A DNA stretch of 64,000 nucleotides from an uncultured beta proteobacterium. GTDB taxonomy: Bacteria > Pseudomonadota > Gammaproteobacteria > Burkholderiales > SG8-41. The position numbers and the translations under genes were made by a program. This document shows, piece after piece, positions 44,691-53,819 of the stretch; position 1 is the first letter of the stretch; every line of letters starts with the position of its first letter. The notes under the pieces were generated by a model. That model saw only the letters and a program-made list of their open reading frames with translations. It was not told where the DNA came from and made no database searches. Location of the stretch: positions 62,001-126,000 of the forward strand of contig CAISYC010000073.1 of the NCBI GenBank assembly GCA_903889565.1, given 5' to 3'.

Positions 44691-47633
44691 CTACTTCACT
44701 TCGAATTCGCCGACATAAACCGTCTCCGAGCGGCCTTTCAATCGCAGCGTGATCGCCTGTTCCTTTTGTTCCGTGCTGCCGAATTTTCCAGTGAGCATTA
44801 CCTGCAGCGTGGTCGGTCCGGTGACTTTCTGCTGGCGGTCGCCGAAATACTGCGCTTCGACTTTGTATTTGCCGGGCTTGGCGCGCTTCAGCGAAAACTC
44901 TTCCGGCCCGTAGCCGCCGGTGAAATCGAGCGACATGCGGCCGCCTTGATATGTCAGCCGGTTGCCGTAGTAGGCGCGCTCGCCGTTCGGGTCGGTCACC
45001 CACAGATCGATGTCGGTATTGTCGGCGTCCCAGGTCAACACCACCCTGAGATCGAGCGGCAGATTTTTCACGAGGCGCGGATCGATGCGGCTGAGGTCGA
45101 GCGACTCGCCGCAGGTGGCGAGAATGGCGTTGAGTTCCGCCAGCGCGATCAGCTCGACATCCGGAAAACGGCCGTGCCAGGGTCTGATCACGACTTCGTT
45201 CAACGCATCGATCGCTTTCTGAAACCAGCGGTCGGCGGCGTAAGCGAGGCCGAGATCTCGATACGACTGCGGTTCTTCCGGCGAGAGTGCGAGCACCTTC
45301 TTGAATACCGGTAGCGCAAGTGCGGCGCGCCTAGCTTGCAACAGGCGGTAGCCGAGCACGCGCAGAATGTGGCGGTTCTCCAGATCCATCTCGGCCAGAT
45401 TCGACAGCACGCGCAGCGCCAGTTCCGGTTGCTGTTTATCGAACAGAATATCGGCGGCATCGAGAAAAAACGCGGTGCTGTCGAGGTATCCCGCGCGCTC
45501 GTCGAGATAGACGCGATAAACCGAGCCGGCATCCGCGTTGCGCATGCGTGTCGCGTAGGGCGCATCGGGTTCCCATTTTTTGAGTTGTATCGTCGCCGTG
45601 GTCGCCGCCGGTTCGCCCGCAGAAGCGGTCAAGGCATCGGCGGCGCGCGCGCCGGCGCTTTTCGCCACTTCCATGCGTTGCATGGTGCGCGCTTCGGGTA
45701 TTGCCGCCGGCGCGGCGGGCGAAGCGAGATTGCGCGCTGGCGCATCGCGGCGATCCATTTCCTGCAGCCGGCCGTTCGCGCCGGCGACCGGTTTTAACGC
45801 CGGCTGCGGTGCCGGCTTTTCGCCCTTCGGAAACTCGCGGTTCCACCAGGAAATCTTTTCCTGAAAGCGGCGCACGACGTTTTCCAGATGCGCATTGCGA
45901 TCGTCGCCGCGGCTGCGCGCCGCCGTCTGAATCAGGCGCTCGTATTCGGGCCGCAACTCCGCCGGCGGCGTAATTTCGAAACGCACATAGTCTTCGACGC
46001 GGTCGAGCACGATCAGCGAAGTCTCGCGCGTGACCAGACGAAACGCCTGACCGAGGCGGCGGATCTCGGTGCGGTTGATTTCGTAATCGGCTTCGAGCGC
46101 TTCGATCCTGAGGCGTGCCCACAACGGGGCCACCAGTGCAAACGGTGCTTCACCCGCGCGCACCGGCACGTCGATCACGCCTGTCTTTCCGTCCGGCTGG
46201 CGGATGCCAAGTTTGAGCCGTGTCATCTCCTCGGTCAGCACGCCAGCAACGACAACGCGGCCCTGCTCCGGATAAGGAGAGGCGAGTTGCAGTTGATGGG
46301 CGCCGTCGGCGCCGAGTACGCTGACGCGCGTGGTTGTCGTCAGTAATTGTGCCGGTGCGTTTGGTGCGTCGTTGATGAGATCGATAAAGCGGCCGCCGCT
46401 GGCTTCGGCGACCTGGCGCAGTCGTGCGGCATCGCTGCGGCTCGCTGCCGCAATCGCATACACCGGCACGGACGGTGCGGAAAACGCTTTTTCGCCGTAA
46501 TTCGCCAGGCCGTCGCTGACCAGCAGATATTCGCCGACCCCGTTCTCGGCTTCGAACGCGCCGAAGTTGGTGGCGCCGTCGTAAGGCGTGGCGTCGAGCG
46601 TGTTGCGCAGCGCCTGCCAGTCGCCGTTGACGATGCGAAAGCTTTCGCTGCGTTCGGCTGCGTCGCGCAGGCGCGTCAACCGCACAGTACCGTTGCGCAG
46701 ACGCCGGAAATAGGCGTCGAGCAGGGCGAATTCGCGCACGTGATCGCGCGTCGCGCCTGACCCGGAGCTGTCCCAGATCAGGCCGACAGTGGCGGGCAAG
46801 GCGCGCACTGCACTCTTTACCGGCACCGCAACCTCGGCGTAAAAATAATTTTTGCCGTCGAAGTTTTGCGTCCATGCCTGTGCCCCGGGCGCGGGCTGCA
46901 CCTCCAGTTCGAGCACACCGCGGCCGGCGTAGCGTTCGCGCGCGACCTGCGCGTGATAACCGCCGGCGGTGTGCTTGAAGGCCAGTCCGTCGAAGGGATT
47001 GCGCGCCGGCAACGCCGGCGATTGCATGCCTGCAACATTGATGTCGAGGCGGAAACTGTCGAGCGCCGCGGCGTAGTCGAGCGGCAGCCGGTACGTCACG
47101 CGGCCGTTGCGTTCGCGCAGCGTTTCCGACACGCGCAGCACCACCTGCTTCACGCCGAGCGCCGGGATCGGATAGACGCGTAGCTTGAAATTATTGCCTT
47201 GAGTGATCTGCAACAGGCCCGGATCGACGCGCACGCGCGTGATGTCCTCGAACACCGCCTGTCCGCGCGTCTTCTCGACCGGCACTGCTTCGCGCAGGCG
47301 GCCGTTGACGTCCATCGCAAAGCTCAATAGTTGCTGGCCGTCGAGCAGCGGAAACTGCAGCTCGCCTTCGAGAATGCGCCCATTCGGGTTGAAAAACGTC
47401 ATGGCAATTTCGGTCACCGCCAGTCGTCCGCTGATTTCGCTTTTCACCGCCACCTGCTGCAGACGCACCGGCAGATCGGCGCCGTTGGCGATGGTGAGTT
47501 GCGGCCGCTGCCAGCGCTCGACCGGCGGCGCGGCGATTTTTTGCGCCGATGCGACTGCGCCGAATGATGCGCCGGCAATCGCCAGCAACGTGGCGAGCAC
47601 GGTGACGAGGGGACGGGATGTTCTGTGCAGCAT
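44691..47633 (-). CDS. large secreted/periplasmic VIT-vWA-TPR protein with DUF2135 domain
   Basis: A 980-residue protein with a signal peptide ending near AVASA-QKIA. The VIT domain (about 45-160; GRLAVTEIAMTFFNPNGRIL, DINGRLREAVPVEKTRGQA-like) is followed by a von Willebrand A region (about 275-430). The expected DxSxS metal site reads IWDSSGSGATRDHV. An Ala/Pro-rich linker lies near 590-690, and helical TPR-like repeats span about 725-830 (LRVLSNLAEMDLENRHILR). A C-terminal DUF2135 domain ends the protein (DIDLWVTDPNGERAYYGN, near residue 880). Such proteins are thought to mediate protein contacts outside the cytoplasm. Function is unknown. Confidence 0.85.
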   Translation of the reverse strand: MLHRTSRPLVTVLATLLAIAGASFGAVASAQKIAAPPVERWQRPQLTIANGADLPVRLQQVAVKSEISGRLAVTEIAMTFFNPNGRILEGELQFPLLDGQQLLSFAMDVNGRLREAVPVEKTRGQAVFEDITRVRVDPGLLQITQGNNFKLRVYPIPALGVKQVVLRVSETLRERNGRVTYRLPLDYAAALDSFRLDINVAGMQSPALPARNPFDGLAFKHTAGGYHAQVARERYAGRGVLELEVQPAPGAQAWTQNFDGKNYFYAEVAVPVKSAVRALPATVGLIWDSSGSGATRDHVREFALLDAYFRRLRNGTVRLTRLRDAAERSESFRIVNGDWQALRNTLDATPYDGATNFGAFEAENGVGEYLLVSDGLANYGEKAFSAPSVPVYAIAAASRSDAARLRQVAEASGGRFIDLINDAPNAPAQLLTTTTRVSVLGADGAHQLQLASPYPEQGRVVVAGVLTEEMTRLKLGIRQPDGKTGVIDVPVRAGEAPFALVAPLWARLRIEALEADYEINRTEIRRLGQAFRLVTRETSLIVLDRVEDYVRFEITPPAELRPEYERLIQTAARSRGDDRNAHLENVVRRFQEKISWWNREFPKGEKPAPQPALKPVAGANGRLQEMDRRDAPARNLASPAAPAAIPEARTMQRMEVAKSAGARAADALTASAGEPAATTATIQLKKWEPDAPYATRMRNADAGSVYRVYLDERAGYLDSTAFFLDAADILFDKQQPELALRVLSNLAEMDLENRHILRVLGYRLLQARRAALALPVFKKVLALSPEEPQSYRDLGLAYAADRWFQKAIDALNEVVIRPWHGRFPDVELIALAELNAILATCGESLDLSRIDPRLVKNLPLDLRVVLTWDADNTDIDLWVTDPNGERAYYGNRLTYQGGRMSLDFTGGYGPEEFSLKRAKPGKYKVEAQYFGDRQQKVTGPTTLQVMLTGKFGSTEQKEQAITLRLKGRSETVYVGEFEVK

Positions 47634-47766
47634 GTAAGCCTCCGGTTGATGATGCGAACGGAAGCTATAAACGGAGCGCCGGCTGAAAAGGGGTTAAATG
47701 GATGTGGCGCGAAGCCGCCTGCGCGCTTTGGCGGCCGGATTGCAGTATGCTTCGGCCCTCGACACC

Positions 47767-47916
47767 ATGAACAAAAAATCCCAGCCTAAAACCGCAAAGC
47801 CGGCCGCGCCGTCGCAACGGCCGCCGACGTTGCGCGGGCCGCGCAACCCGCAGCTCAACCGGCAGACGCGGCAGGTTCTCGCCCAGCACTACCGCGCCAA
47901 GTACGGCGTCAAATAA
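47767..47916 (+). CDS. small basic protein upstream of rlmJ
   Basis: A 49-residue basic, proline-rich protein from ATG 47767 (MNKKSQPKTAKPAAP, ending QVLAQHYRAKYGVK). It is predicted disordered at the start with a helical end. The codon pattern matches neighbouring genes and the stop is 12 bp before rlmJ. I recognise no domain; it may be a nucleic-acid-binding small protein. A longer frame from 47698 exists. Confidence 0.5.
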   Translation: MNKKSQPKTAKPAAPSQRPPTLRGPRNPQLNRQTRQVLAQHYRAKYGVK

Positions 47917-47928
47917 GCCGGACTCCGC

Positions 47929-48771
47929 ATGCTCGCCTACCGCCATCAGTTTCATGCCGGGAACTTCGCCGATGTTTTCAAGCACGCCTTGCTCGCCCAA
48001 CTGGTTCTCGGGATGACGCGCAAGGACAAACCGTATTTCCATCTCGACACCCATGCCGGCATCGGTCAGTACGATCTTTTGCACGAATGGGCGCAGAAAA
48101 ACGCCGAACACAAGGACGGCATCGCGCGCATCTGGGGGCGCAACGATGTGCCCGACGAAATGCAGCCCTATCTCGATGCGCTGCGCGCCGAAAATCCCGG
48201 TGGCACGCTGCGCTATTACCCCGGTTCGCCGGCGATCGCGCGCCGCCTGCTGCGCGCTCACGACCGCATGGTGCTCTCCGAACTCAACCCCAAGGATTGC
48301 GAGGCGCTGGCCGTGCTCTATGCGCGCGACCGTCAGGTCACGGTCGAACTCGCCGACGGTTATCTCGCATTGAATGCGCACCTGCCGCCGAAAGAGCGGC
48401 GCGGCCTCATCTTCATCGACTCGTCGTTCGACCGCGCGCGTGAATTCAAGCGTCTGACCGATGCCCTGATCCTCGGCAATCGCAAATTCGCCACCGGCGT
48501 CTATGCGCTCTGGTATCCGCTGATGGATCCGGCGTCGATGCGCTCTTTCGAACGCGGCATCGTTGCCACCGGCATCCGCAAAGTCCTGCAGCTCGAAATT
48601 TCCGTGCACGCCGAAGACTGGACGCTGGGCATGCGCGGCTGCGGCCTGATCGTGGTCAATCCGCCGTTCGGCTTCGACGCGGTCGCGCAGACCATCGTTG
48701 CTTATCTGAAACCGCTGCTCGCCAATGGCGCAGTGCCGCCGGCGGTGGTGCGCTGGCTGGTGCCGGAATAG
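47929..48771 (+). CDS. rlmJ: 23S rRNA (adenine-2030-N6)-methyltransferase
   Basis: Methylates A2030 of 23S rRNA. It has 280 residues, beginning with the characteristic LAYRHQFHAGNFADVFKHALL. KPYFHLDTHAGIGQYDL forms motif I of the SAM site, GLIFIDSSFDRARE is the acidic strand, and the catalytic loop is IVVNPPFGFD. The order is that of E. coli YhiR/RlmJ. Confidence 0.95.
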   Translation: MLAYRHQFHAGNFADVFKHALLAQLVLGMTRKDKPYFHLDTHAGIGQYDLLHEWAQKNAEHKDGIARIWGRNDVPDEMQPYLDALRAENPGGTLRYYPGSPAIARRLLRAHDRMVLSELNPKDCEALAVLYARDRQVTVELADGYLALNAHLPPKERRGLIFIDSSFDRAREFKRLTDALILGNRKFATGVYALWYPLMDPASMRSFERGIVATGIRKVLQLEISVHAEDWTLGMRGCGLIVVNPPFGFDAVAQTIVAYLKPLLANGAVPPAVVRWLVPE

Positions 48772-48831
48772 CTGCTTCGTGCGGCGCCGTGTTGTGAGAA
48801 CATCGCGTTTTGTCGAAGCCGGAGTCGTTGG

Positions 48832-50562
48832 ATGAATCCGTCGTCCGCGCCGCATAAATTGCCGGTGCCCTGCGGCGCGCATCTTGTCGCGCGCGCCCTG
48901 CAGCGCCACGGCGTCACCTTGATGTTCGGCCAGAGCCTGCCGTCCGCACTGTATCTGGTCGCCCCCGAATTCGGCATCCGCCAGATCGCCTATCGCGAAG
49001 AGAACGCGGGCGCGGCAATGGCCGACGGTTATGCGCGGGCCTCCGGCCGCGTCGCCGTGCTGACATCGCAAAACGGCCCGGCGGCCGCCTTGCTGGTCGC
49101 CGGGCTCGCAGAGGCGTTGAAGGCATCGATCCCCGTGATCGCGCTGGTGCAGGATGTGCGCCGCACGCAAACCGATAAAAACGCGTTTCAGGATCTCGAT
49201 CACCCGGAGTTGTTCCGTGCCTGCAGCAAATGGGTGCGCCGCGTGCCGCAGCTCGCGCGCATTGACGATTACATCGACATGGCGCTTATCGCGGCGGCGA
49301 GCGGCCGGCCCGGCCCGGCGGTCCTGCTGTTGCCGCAGGATCTGCTGATCGAAGCCGCCGGGTCGGTGCCGTTACCGGCGCGCAACGACAATCTCGGCCG
49401 TTATCCGCTCGATCGCACGCTCGCCGATCCGGAAAAAATCGCGCAGGCGGCGCTGCTGCTCGCGCAGGCCAAAAATCCCTTGATCGTCGCCGGCGGCGGC
49501 GTGCATCTCTCCGGCGCCCACGCCGAGCTCGCGCAGTTGCAGGAGGCCGCCGGCATTGCCGTTGCCACCACCGTGATGGGCAAGGGCGCGGTCGATGAGC
49601 GCCATCCGCTGTCGCTGGGCGTGATCGGTTATTTCATGGGCACGGGCAGCCGCACGCAGCATCTGCGCGCGCTGATCGACAGCGCGGATGTCGTGCTGTT
49701 CGTCGGCGATCGCACCAATCAGAACGGCACCGATGCGTGGACGCTGTTTCCGCCGTCCGCGCGCTATATTCATATCGACATCGACAGTCAGGAGATCGGT
49801 CGCAACTACGAAGCGCTGCGTTTACATGGCGACGCCAGACTCACGCTGGCTACGCTGGCGCGCGCGATGGCCGGCATCGATTCCGCGCCGCGCCGCGCGG
49901 CGCGTCCGGGCGTCGAACAAATCATTGCCGCCGCGCATCAGCGTGCGGCCGCCGAAGCCCTGCCGCGGCTCACCTCGAATGCGCGGCCGATCCGGCCCGA
50001 GCGCTTGATGCGCGACCTGGACGCAGTGTTGACGGACGATGCGATTGTCGTCAGCGATGCGAGCTACGCGCCCGTGTGGTGCGCCAACTATCTGGTGGCG
50101 CGCCGCGCAGGCATGCGTTTTCTTGCCGGGCGCGGACTCGCCGGTCTCGGCTGGGGTTTTCCCGCCGCGCTCGGCGCCAAACTCGCCGTGCCGCATCAAA
50201 ATGTTTTCTGCGTCACCGGCGACGGCGGCTTCGCGCACGTCTGGGCCGAACTGGAAAGCGCCAAACGCCTCGGCATCGCGGTGACGGTGATCGTGCTCAA
50301 CAACCAGATACTCGGTTATCAGCAACACGCCGAGGATGTGCAATACGGCGCACACACCGATGCCTGCGCCCTTTCCGCGGTCGATCATGCGGCGATCGCG
50401 CGCGCCTGCGGCTGCTTCGGCGAGCGCATCGAACAACCGGAGGATTTCGCGCCGGCGCTGCAGCGCGCGATCGCTGCCGATGTGACCACGGTGCTCGATG
50501 TCATCATCGACCCGCTGGCTTACCCACCTTTAACAATGTACGAGGGCAAACTTGATTATTAG
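48832..50562 (+). CDS. thiamine-diphosphate-dependent enzyme (acetolactate synthase-like)
   Basis: A 576-residue protein with the three-domain layout of the ALS/pyruvate-oxidase superfamily. The N-terminal pyrimidine domain has the catalytic Glu in AYREENAGAAMADGYARASG. The central domain has IVAGGGVHLSGAHAELAQL. The C-terminal ThDP domain has VTGDGGFAHVWAELESA with the metal-binding GDG..NN pattern (VLNNQILGY). The IlvB-type regulatory partner is absent, so a catabolic 2-oxoacid role is possible. Its 3' end overlaps the downstream Bug receptor gene. Confidence 0.85.
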   Translation: MNPSSAPHKLPVPCGAHLVARALQRHGVTLMFGQSLPSALYLVAPEFGIRQIAYREENAGAAMADGYARASGRVAVLTSQNGPAAALLVAGLAEALKASIPVIALVQDVRRTQTDKNAFQDLDHPELFRACSKWVRRVPQLARIDDYIDMALIAAASGRPGPAVLLLPQDLLIEAAGSVPLPARNDNLGRYPLDRTLADPEKIAQAALLLAQAKNPLIVAGGGVHLSGAHAELAQLQEAAGIAVATTVMGKGAVDERHPLSLGVIGYFMGTGSRTQHLRALIDSADVVLFVGDRTNQNGTDAWTLFPPSARYIHIDIDSQEIGRNYEALRLHGDARLTLATLARAMAGIDSAPRRAARPGVEQIIAAAHQRAAAEALPRLTSNARPIRPERLMRDLDAVLTDDAIVVSDASYAPVWCANYLVARRAGMRFLAGRGLAGLGWGFPAALGAKLAVPHQNVFCVTGDGGFAHVWAELESAKRLGIAVTVIVLNNQILGYQQHAEDVQYGAHTDACALSAVDHAAIARACGCFGERIEQPEDFAPALQRAIAADVTTVLDVIIDPLAYPPLTMYEGKLDY

Positions 50563-51523
50563 TGCAATGCGCGCGCTGCTTGTTGCGCTGGTGCTGGCGA
50601 ATGCCGCTTTTGCCGCAACCCACGATTACCCGTCCAAACCGGTGCGTTTGCTGGTGCCGTTCCCGCCGGGCGGTGGCGCCGATGCGATGGCGCGCATCAT
50701 CACGCCTAAGCTTACCGAACGCATGGGCCAGACCTGGGTGGTGGACAATCGCGGCGGCGCCGGCGGCAATATGGCCACCGAAGTCGTTGCCACCGCGCTG
50801 CCCGACGGCTATTCGGTGCTGCTCGGGTTCAATACCGCGCTGGCGGCCAACCCTGCGCTCTACAAGCTGCCGTTCAATGTGTTGCGCGATCTGCAACCCG
50901 TGACCAAGCTCGCCGCCGGACAATACGTGCTGGTGCTGCATCCCTCTGTGCCTGCGCAGAACCTCAAGGAATTCATCGCGCTTGCCAAGGTCCAGCCCGG
51001 CAAACTGAATTATTCCTCGGCGGGTATCGGCAGTCCGCTGCATCTGGCGGCCGAAATGTTCAAGCTGCGCGCCGGCGTCAATCTCGTGCACGTGCCGTAC
51101 AAGGGCGGCGGTCCGGCCGCAGCGGCGGGACTGGCCGGCGAAGTGCAGGTGGTGTTCGGCAGCGTGCCGGCGACGCTGCCGCAGGTGAAGGCGGGGCGCT
51201 TGCGCGCGCTGGCGGTCACCGGCCCGCGGCGCTCGCCGGTGATGCCCGATCTGCCGACGCTGGCCGAATCGGGTTTCCCCGGTTTCAACGTCACGTCGTG
51301 GTACTCGTTTCTGTTGCCGGCGAAAACGCCGCGCCCGGTGGTGATGCGCCTGTACGACGAAGCGCTGCGGGCGCTCAAACTCGGCGATGTGCAGGAGGCG
51401 CTCGCGCGTCAGGGCCTCGAGGTCGAAACCAGCGCCAGCCCCGAAGCGTTTGCCGAGGAGCTGAAGACCGAAACTGCGGCGTGGGCGAAGGTCGTGCAGA
51501 CGGCGGGCATCAAGGCCGAATAA
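50552..51523 (+). CDS. Bug/TctC-family periplasmic binding protein
   Basis: A solute receptor of 323 residues. A TTG start at 50552 is chosen because GAGGG lies about six bases upstream; the ATG at 50567 lacks a site. The signal peptide ends near ANAAFAA. The Bug signature SKPVRLLVPFPPGGGADAMARI is followed by VVDNRGGAGGNMATEVVATA and the LNYSSAGIGSPLHLAAEMF ligand loop. These receptors usually bind carboxylates. No TctA/TctB permease is nearby. It overlaps the ThDP enzyme by 11 bp, hinting at a shared substrate. Confidence 0.9.
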   Translation: MIISAMRALLVALVLANAAFAATHDYPSKPVRLLVPFPPGGGADAMARIITPKLTERMGQTWVVDNRGGAGGNMATEVVATALPDGYSVLLGFNTALAANPALYKLPFNVLRDLQPVTKLAAGQYVLVLHPSVPAQNLKEFIALAKVQPGKLNYSSAGIGSPLHLAAEMFKLRAGVNLVHVPYKGGGPAAAAGLAGEVQVVFGSVPATLPQVKAGRLRALAVTGPRRSPVMPDLPTLAESGFPGFNVTSWYSFLLPAKTPRPVVMRLYDEALRALKLGDVQEALARQGLEVETSASPEAFAEELKTETAAWAKVVQTAGIKAE

Positions 51524-51609
51524 CGGGGCCTGCGGCCACGCTCGTGGTCGGTCCCGCGCAAATTCGTGTTCCGGCTGTTCGCCGTGAACCTGAGTTTTTT
51601 TTATGGCCC

Positions 51610-52983
51610 TTATTTCGAGTACAGGCGGCGCAGTTCGCGCACATCCTTGAGCTTGTCGAACTGCCACAGCGCGTCGAGCAGGGCGCGGCTGCGTTTGGCG
51701 CCGAGCACCGGCGCGATCAGATCGAGCGCCTTTTCTTCTTCCTCGGCGGGGGTGAGCGGATTTTCGTAACTGCCCTTGGCTGCCATCGTCTGGTGGCTGA
51801 GCGTGCGGCCGTCGTTCAACTTGATCTCCATCACGCAGCGCCAGCGCCGCTCGACATCGGTGAGCGATGCATCGCCGACGGCGCGGATACGCTGCCGGAG
51901 TTCCAGCACGCGCGGGTCGCGCATGCGTTTGAAGTCGTGCGCCGAGGCGAAGTTCACGGCGCCGTCGAGCAGCATCACCGCCAGCAGATGCTGCACCGAG
52001 ATATCGGGCATGTCGCGGTTGTTGACGATTTCGAGTTCCTTGTCCGGCATGCGCGCGATCAGCTCGGCGACATCGGCGGCCTTGAATTTGTGCTGCGCCA
52101 TCAGCTCGCGCAGCACGTGCAGCGGGCCCTGGATGGGGCCGCCGACCGGCCAGCGCTTGATGCCGCCGCGCATGATTTCGTAATCGTGACCGAGGCCGCG
52201 CACCAGCTCGTCGCGGTCGCCCTCGGGCGCGAAGGTGAAGAAAAAATCGCGCTCGCCAGAGAACGGGTCCTCGACGCCGGTGAAGCCCGCCTCCGCCATC
52301 AGCGCGGCGGCAGTGCCGTTGTGCGCCGGCATGCCGCCCATGCCGTAGGCTTTTTCGATGTGTTCGGGGTCGCGGAACATGATGTAGAGGCCGGCCGCCT
52401 GCTCGGCGGTATAGGTCAGCAGATAGCGCACGCGCCGCGCATCGAGTTTCAGCAGCGCGCCGGCGGCAGCGGCGGCACCAAAGGCCTGGCCGAAGGCGCC
52501 GGCGTGGTGGCCCGAGCGCAGAAAGGGCATCGGCCGCAGCGCCAGCAGCAGGCGCGCGCAGATGTCATAGCCGAGCACTATTGCGCGCATCACCTGCTGC
52601 CCCGACAGCCGGTCGCGTTCACCGATGGCGAGGGCGGCCGGCACCACGCTGGTTTCCGGATGCGTCAGCGACGGCGGGTGGGTGGCATCGGTTTCGTCGG
52701 CGTGGCCGAACATGCCGTTGGCGAGCGCGGCGTTGACCGCCGAGGTGACGATGCGCGTGCCGATCACGCCGCATTCGGCCTTGCCGCCCTGCGTGCGCAC
52801 ATACTTGATTGCAGCCGTGCCCGGCAGCAGCCGCGAACCGGAGATCATGGCGCCGAAGATATCGACGATATGCACGCGCGCGCGCTCGACCACCGCGCGC
52901 GGCAGCGGCTTGCGGATGGCGCCGGCGATGTATTTGCTCAATTCGAGCGCGAGGGGTGACACGTGCGGCGGGGCTTTTTTCAT
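51610..52983 (-). CDS. MmgE/PrpD-family protein
   Basis: A 457-residue protein of the PrpD (2-methylcitrate dehydratase)/MmgE/aconitate-decarboxylase fold. Typical stretches are VHIVDIFGAMISGSRLLPGT, NGMFGHADETDATHPPSLTH, GYDICARLLLAL, FGAAAAAGALLKLDARRV and KRWPVGGPIQGPLHVLRELM. Among Bug-rich loci, PrpD proteins frequently process citrate-like tricarboxylates, which suits the neighbouring receptors; the exact substrate is not visible. No prpB or prpC accompanies it. Confidence 0.87.
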   Translation of the reverse strand: MKKAPPHVSPLALELSKYIAGAIRKPLPRAVVERARVHIVDIFGAMISGSRLLPGTAAIKYVRTQGGKAECGVIGTRIVTSAVNAALANGMFGHADETDATHPPSLTHPETSVVPAALAIGERDRLSGQQVMRAIVLGYDICARLLLALRPMPFLRSGHHAGAFGQAFGAAAAAGALLKLDARRVRYLLTYTAEQAAGLYIMFRDPEHIEKAYGMGGMPAHNGTAAALMAEAGFTGVEDPFSGERDFFFTFAPEGDRDELVRGLGHDYEIMRGGIKRWPVGGPIQGPLHVLRELMAQHKFKAADVAELIARMPDKELEIVNNRDMPDISVQHLLAVMLLDGAVNFASAHDFKRMRDPRVLELRQRIRAVGDASLTDVERRWRCVMEIKLNDGRTLSHQTMAAKGSYENPLTPAEEEEKALDLIAPVLGAKRSRALLDALWQFDKLKDVRELRRLYSK

Positions 52984-53104
52984 GGCGCGGTTCCGGCGGG
53001 ATGGTGGTCGGGCCGTCGAGCGTACGCCGGCGCCGCGCCGCGGGTCAAGCCGCCGCGCGCCACGCTACAATTAACGCCGTCAATCGTCACGGAGCCGGCG
53101 TCGC

Positions 53105-53467
53105 ATGACGGCCAATATCTACTGGGTGCTTGAACTCGATGTGCGTGCGGGCGGGCTCGAAACCTTCCGCGCGCTGATGCGAGAGATGGTCGCCGCCGCG
53201 CAGCGCGAACCCGGCACCCTCAACTACGAATGGAACATCAGCGCCGACTGCCGCGTCTGTCACATCTACGTGCGCTATCGCAACGGCGCCGCGGTGATGG
53301 ACCACATGGCGAGCTGGGACGGAAATTTTTCGCGGCGCTTCAGCGCACTCGCCACCATCACGCGCATGTCGGTCTACGGCGCGCCCGATGCGACGGTCAA
53401 AGCCGTGCTCGAGCCCTACGGGCCTGTTTATTACGAACAGTTCGGCGGGTTCGACCGGCAGAATTGA
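53105..53467 (+). CDS. antibiotic biosynthesis monooxygenase (ABM)-domain protein
   Basis: A 120-residue protein with one ABM ferredoxin-like fold: a strand YWVLELDVRAGGLETFRALM, the helix/turn AAAQREPGTLNYEWNIS, and VYVRY-type strand (CHIYVRYRNGAAVMDHMASW). Such small dimers act as cofactor-independent oxygenases or heme-binding enzymes. Its reading direction is opposite to the MmgE/PrpD gene, with a 120-bp divergent gap. The substrate is unknown. Confidence 0.78.
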   Translation: MTANIYWVLELDVRAGGLETFRALMREMVAAAQREPGTLNYEWNISADCRVCHIYVRYRNGAAVMDHMASWDGNFSRRFSALATITRMSVYGAPDATVKAVLEPYGPVYYEQFGGFDRQN

Positions 53468-53488
53468 TTTTTGCGCCTATATGATTGT

Positions 53489-53632
53489 CGTAGGTTGGGC
53501 TGACAAAGGAAGCCCAACATCATCATTGCCCGCGCATTTCCAGATCGCACTAGAACCGGCGAAGCAGACAAGAAACGGTGACGATTGCCGCTAATGGGAT
53601 TACGTTGGGCTTCCTTCGTCAGCCCAACCTAC
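53489..53632. repeat. MITE-like element bounded by 29-bp inverted repeats
   Basis: A 29-bp unit at 53490..53518 and its reverse complement at 53604..53632 differ at one base and enclose 85 bp without a gene. Each unit contains its own dyad (GTTGGGCT ... AGCCCAAC around a GAAGGA-like centre). Units of this sequence type recur in many betaproteobacterial genomes as non-autonomous repeats. The rest of the 343-bp gap (53633..53810) is AT-rich and shows no gene. Confidence 0.7.
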
Positions 53633-53727
53633 CGCGCTGTCAGATATATATAGCCGCATTAATTTATCGCGCGAGAAATCGTCACAGTCAAGATCACAAA
53701 TATTTGCCACTTATTAGGTGATAAATA

Positions 53728-53819
53728 GTCTATTAACACGGACTAATGCCATTGGACTATTCCCTCGAAAATCGGCCTTTTCGCGAATTACGCCTCTACG
53801 CATTCCCGTGTTAATAGAC
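53728..53819. repeat. 14-bp perfect inverted repeat overlapping the PIN gene end
   Basis: GTCTATTAACACGG (53728..53741) and CCGTGTTAATAGAC (53806..53819) are perfect inverse copies separated by 64 bp. The right arm includes the TTA that is the PIN gene stop codon read on the minus strand. The two arms could be ends of a small insertion or a long-range hairpin at the 3' end of the PIN transcript. Confidence 0.6.
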
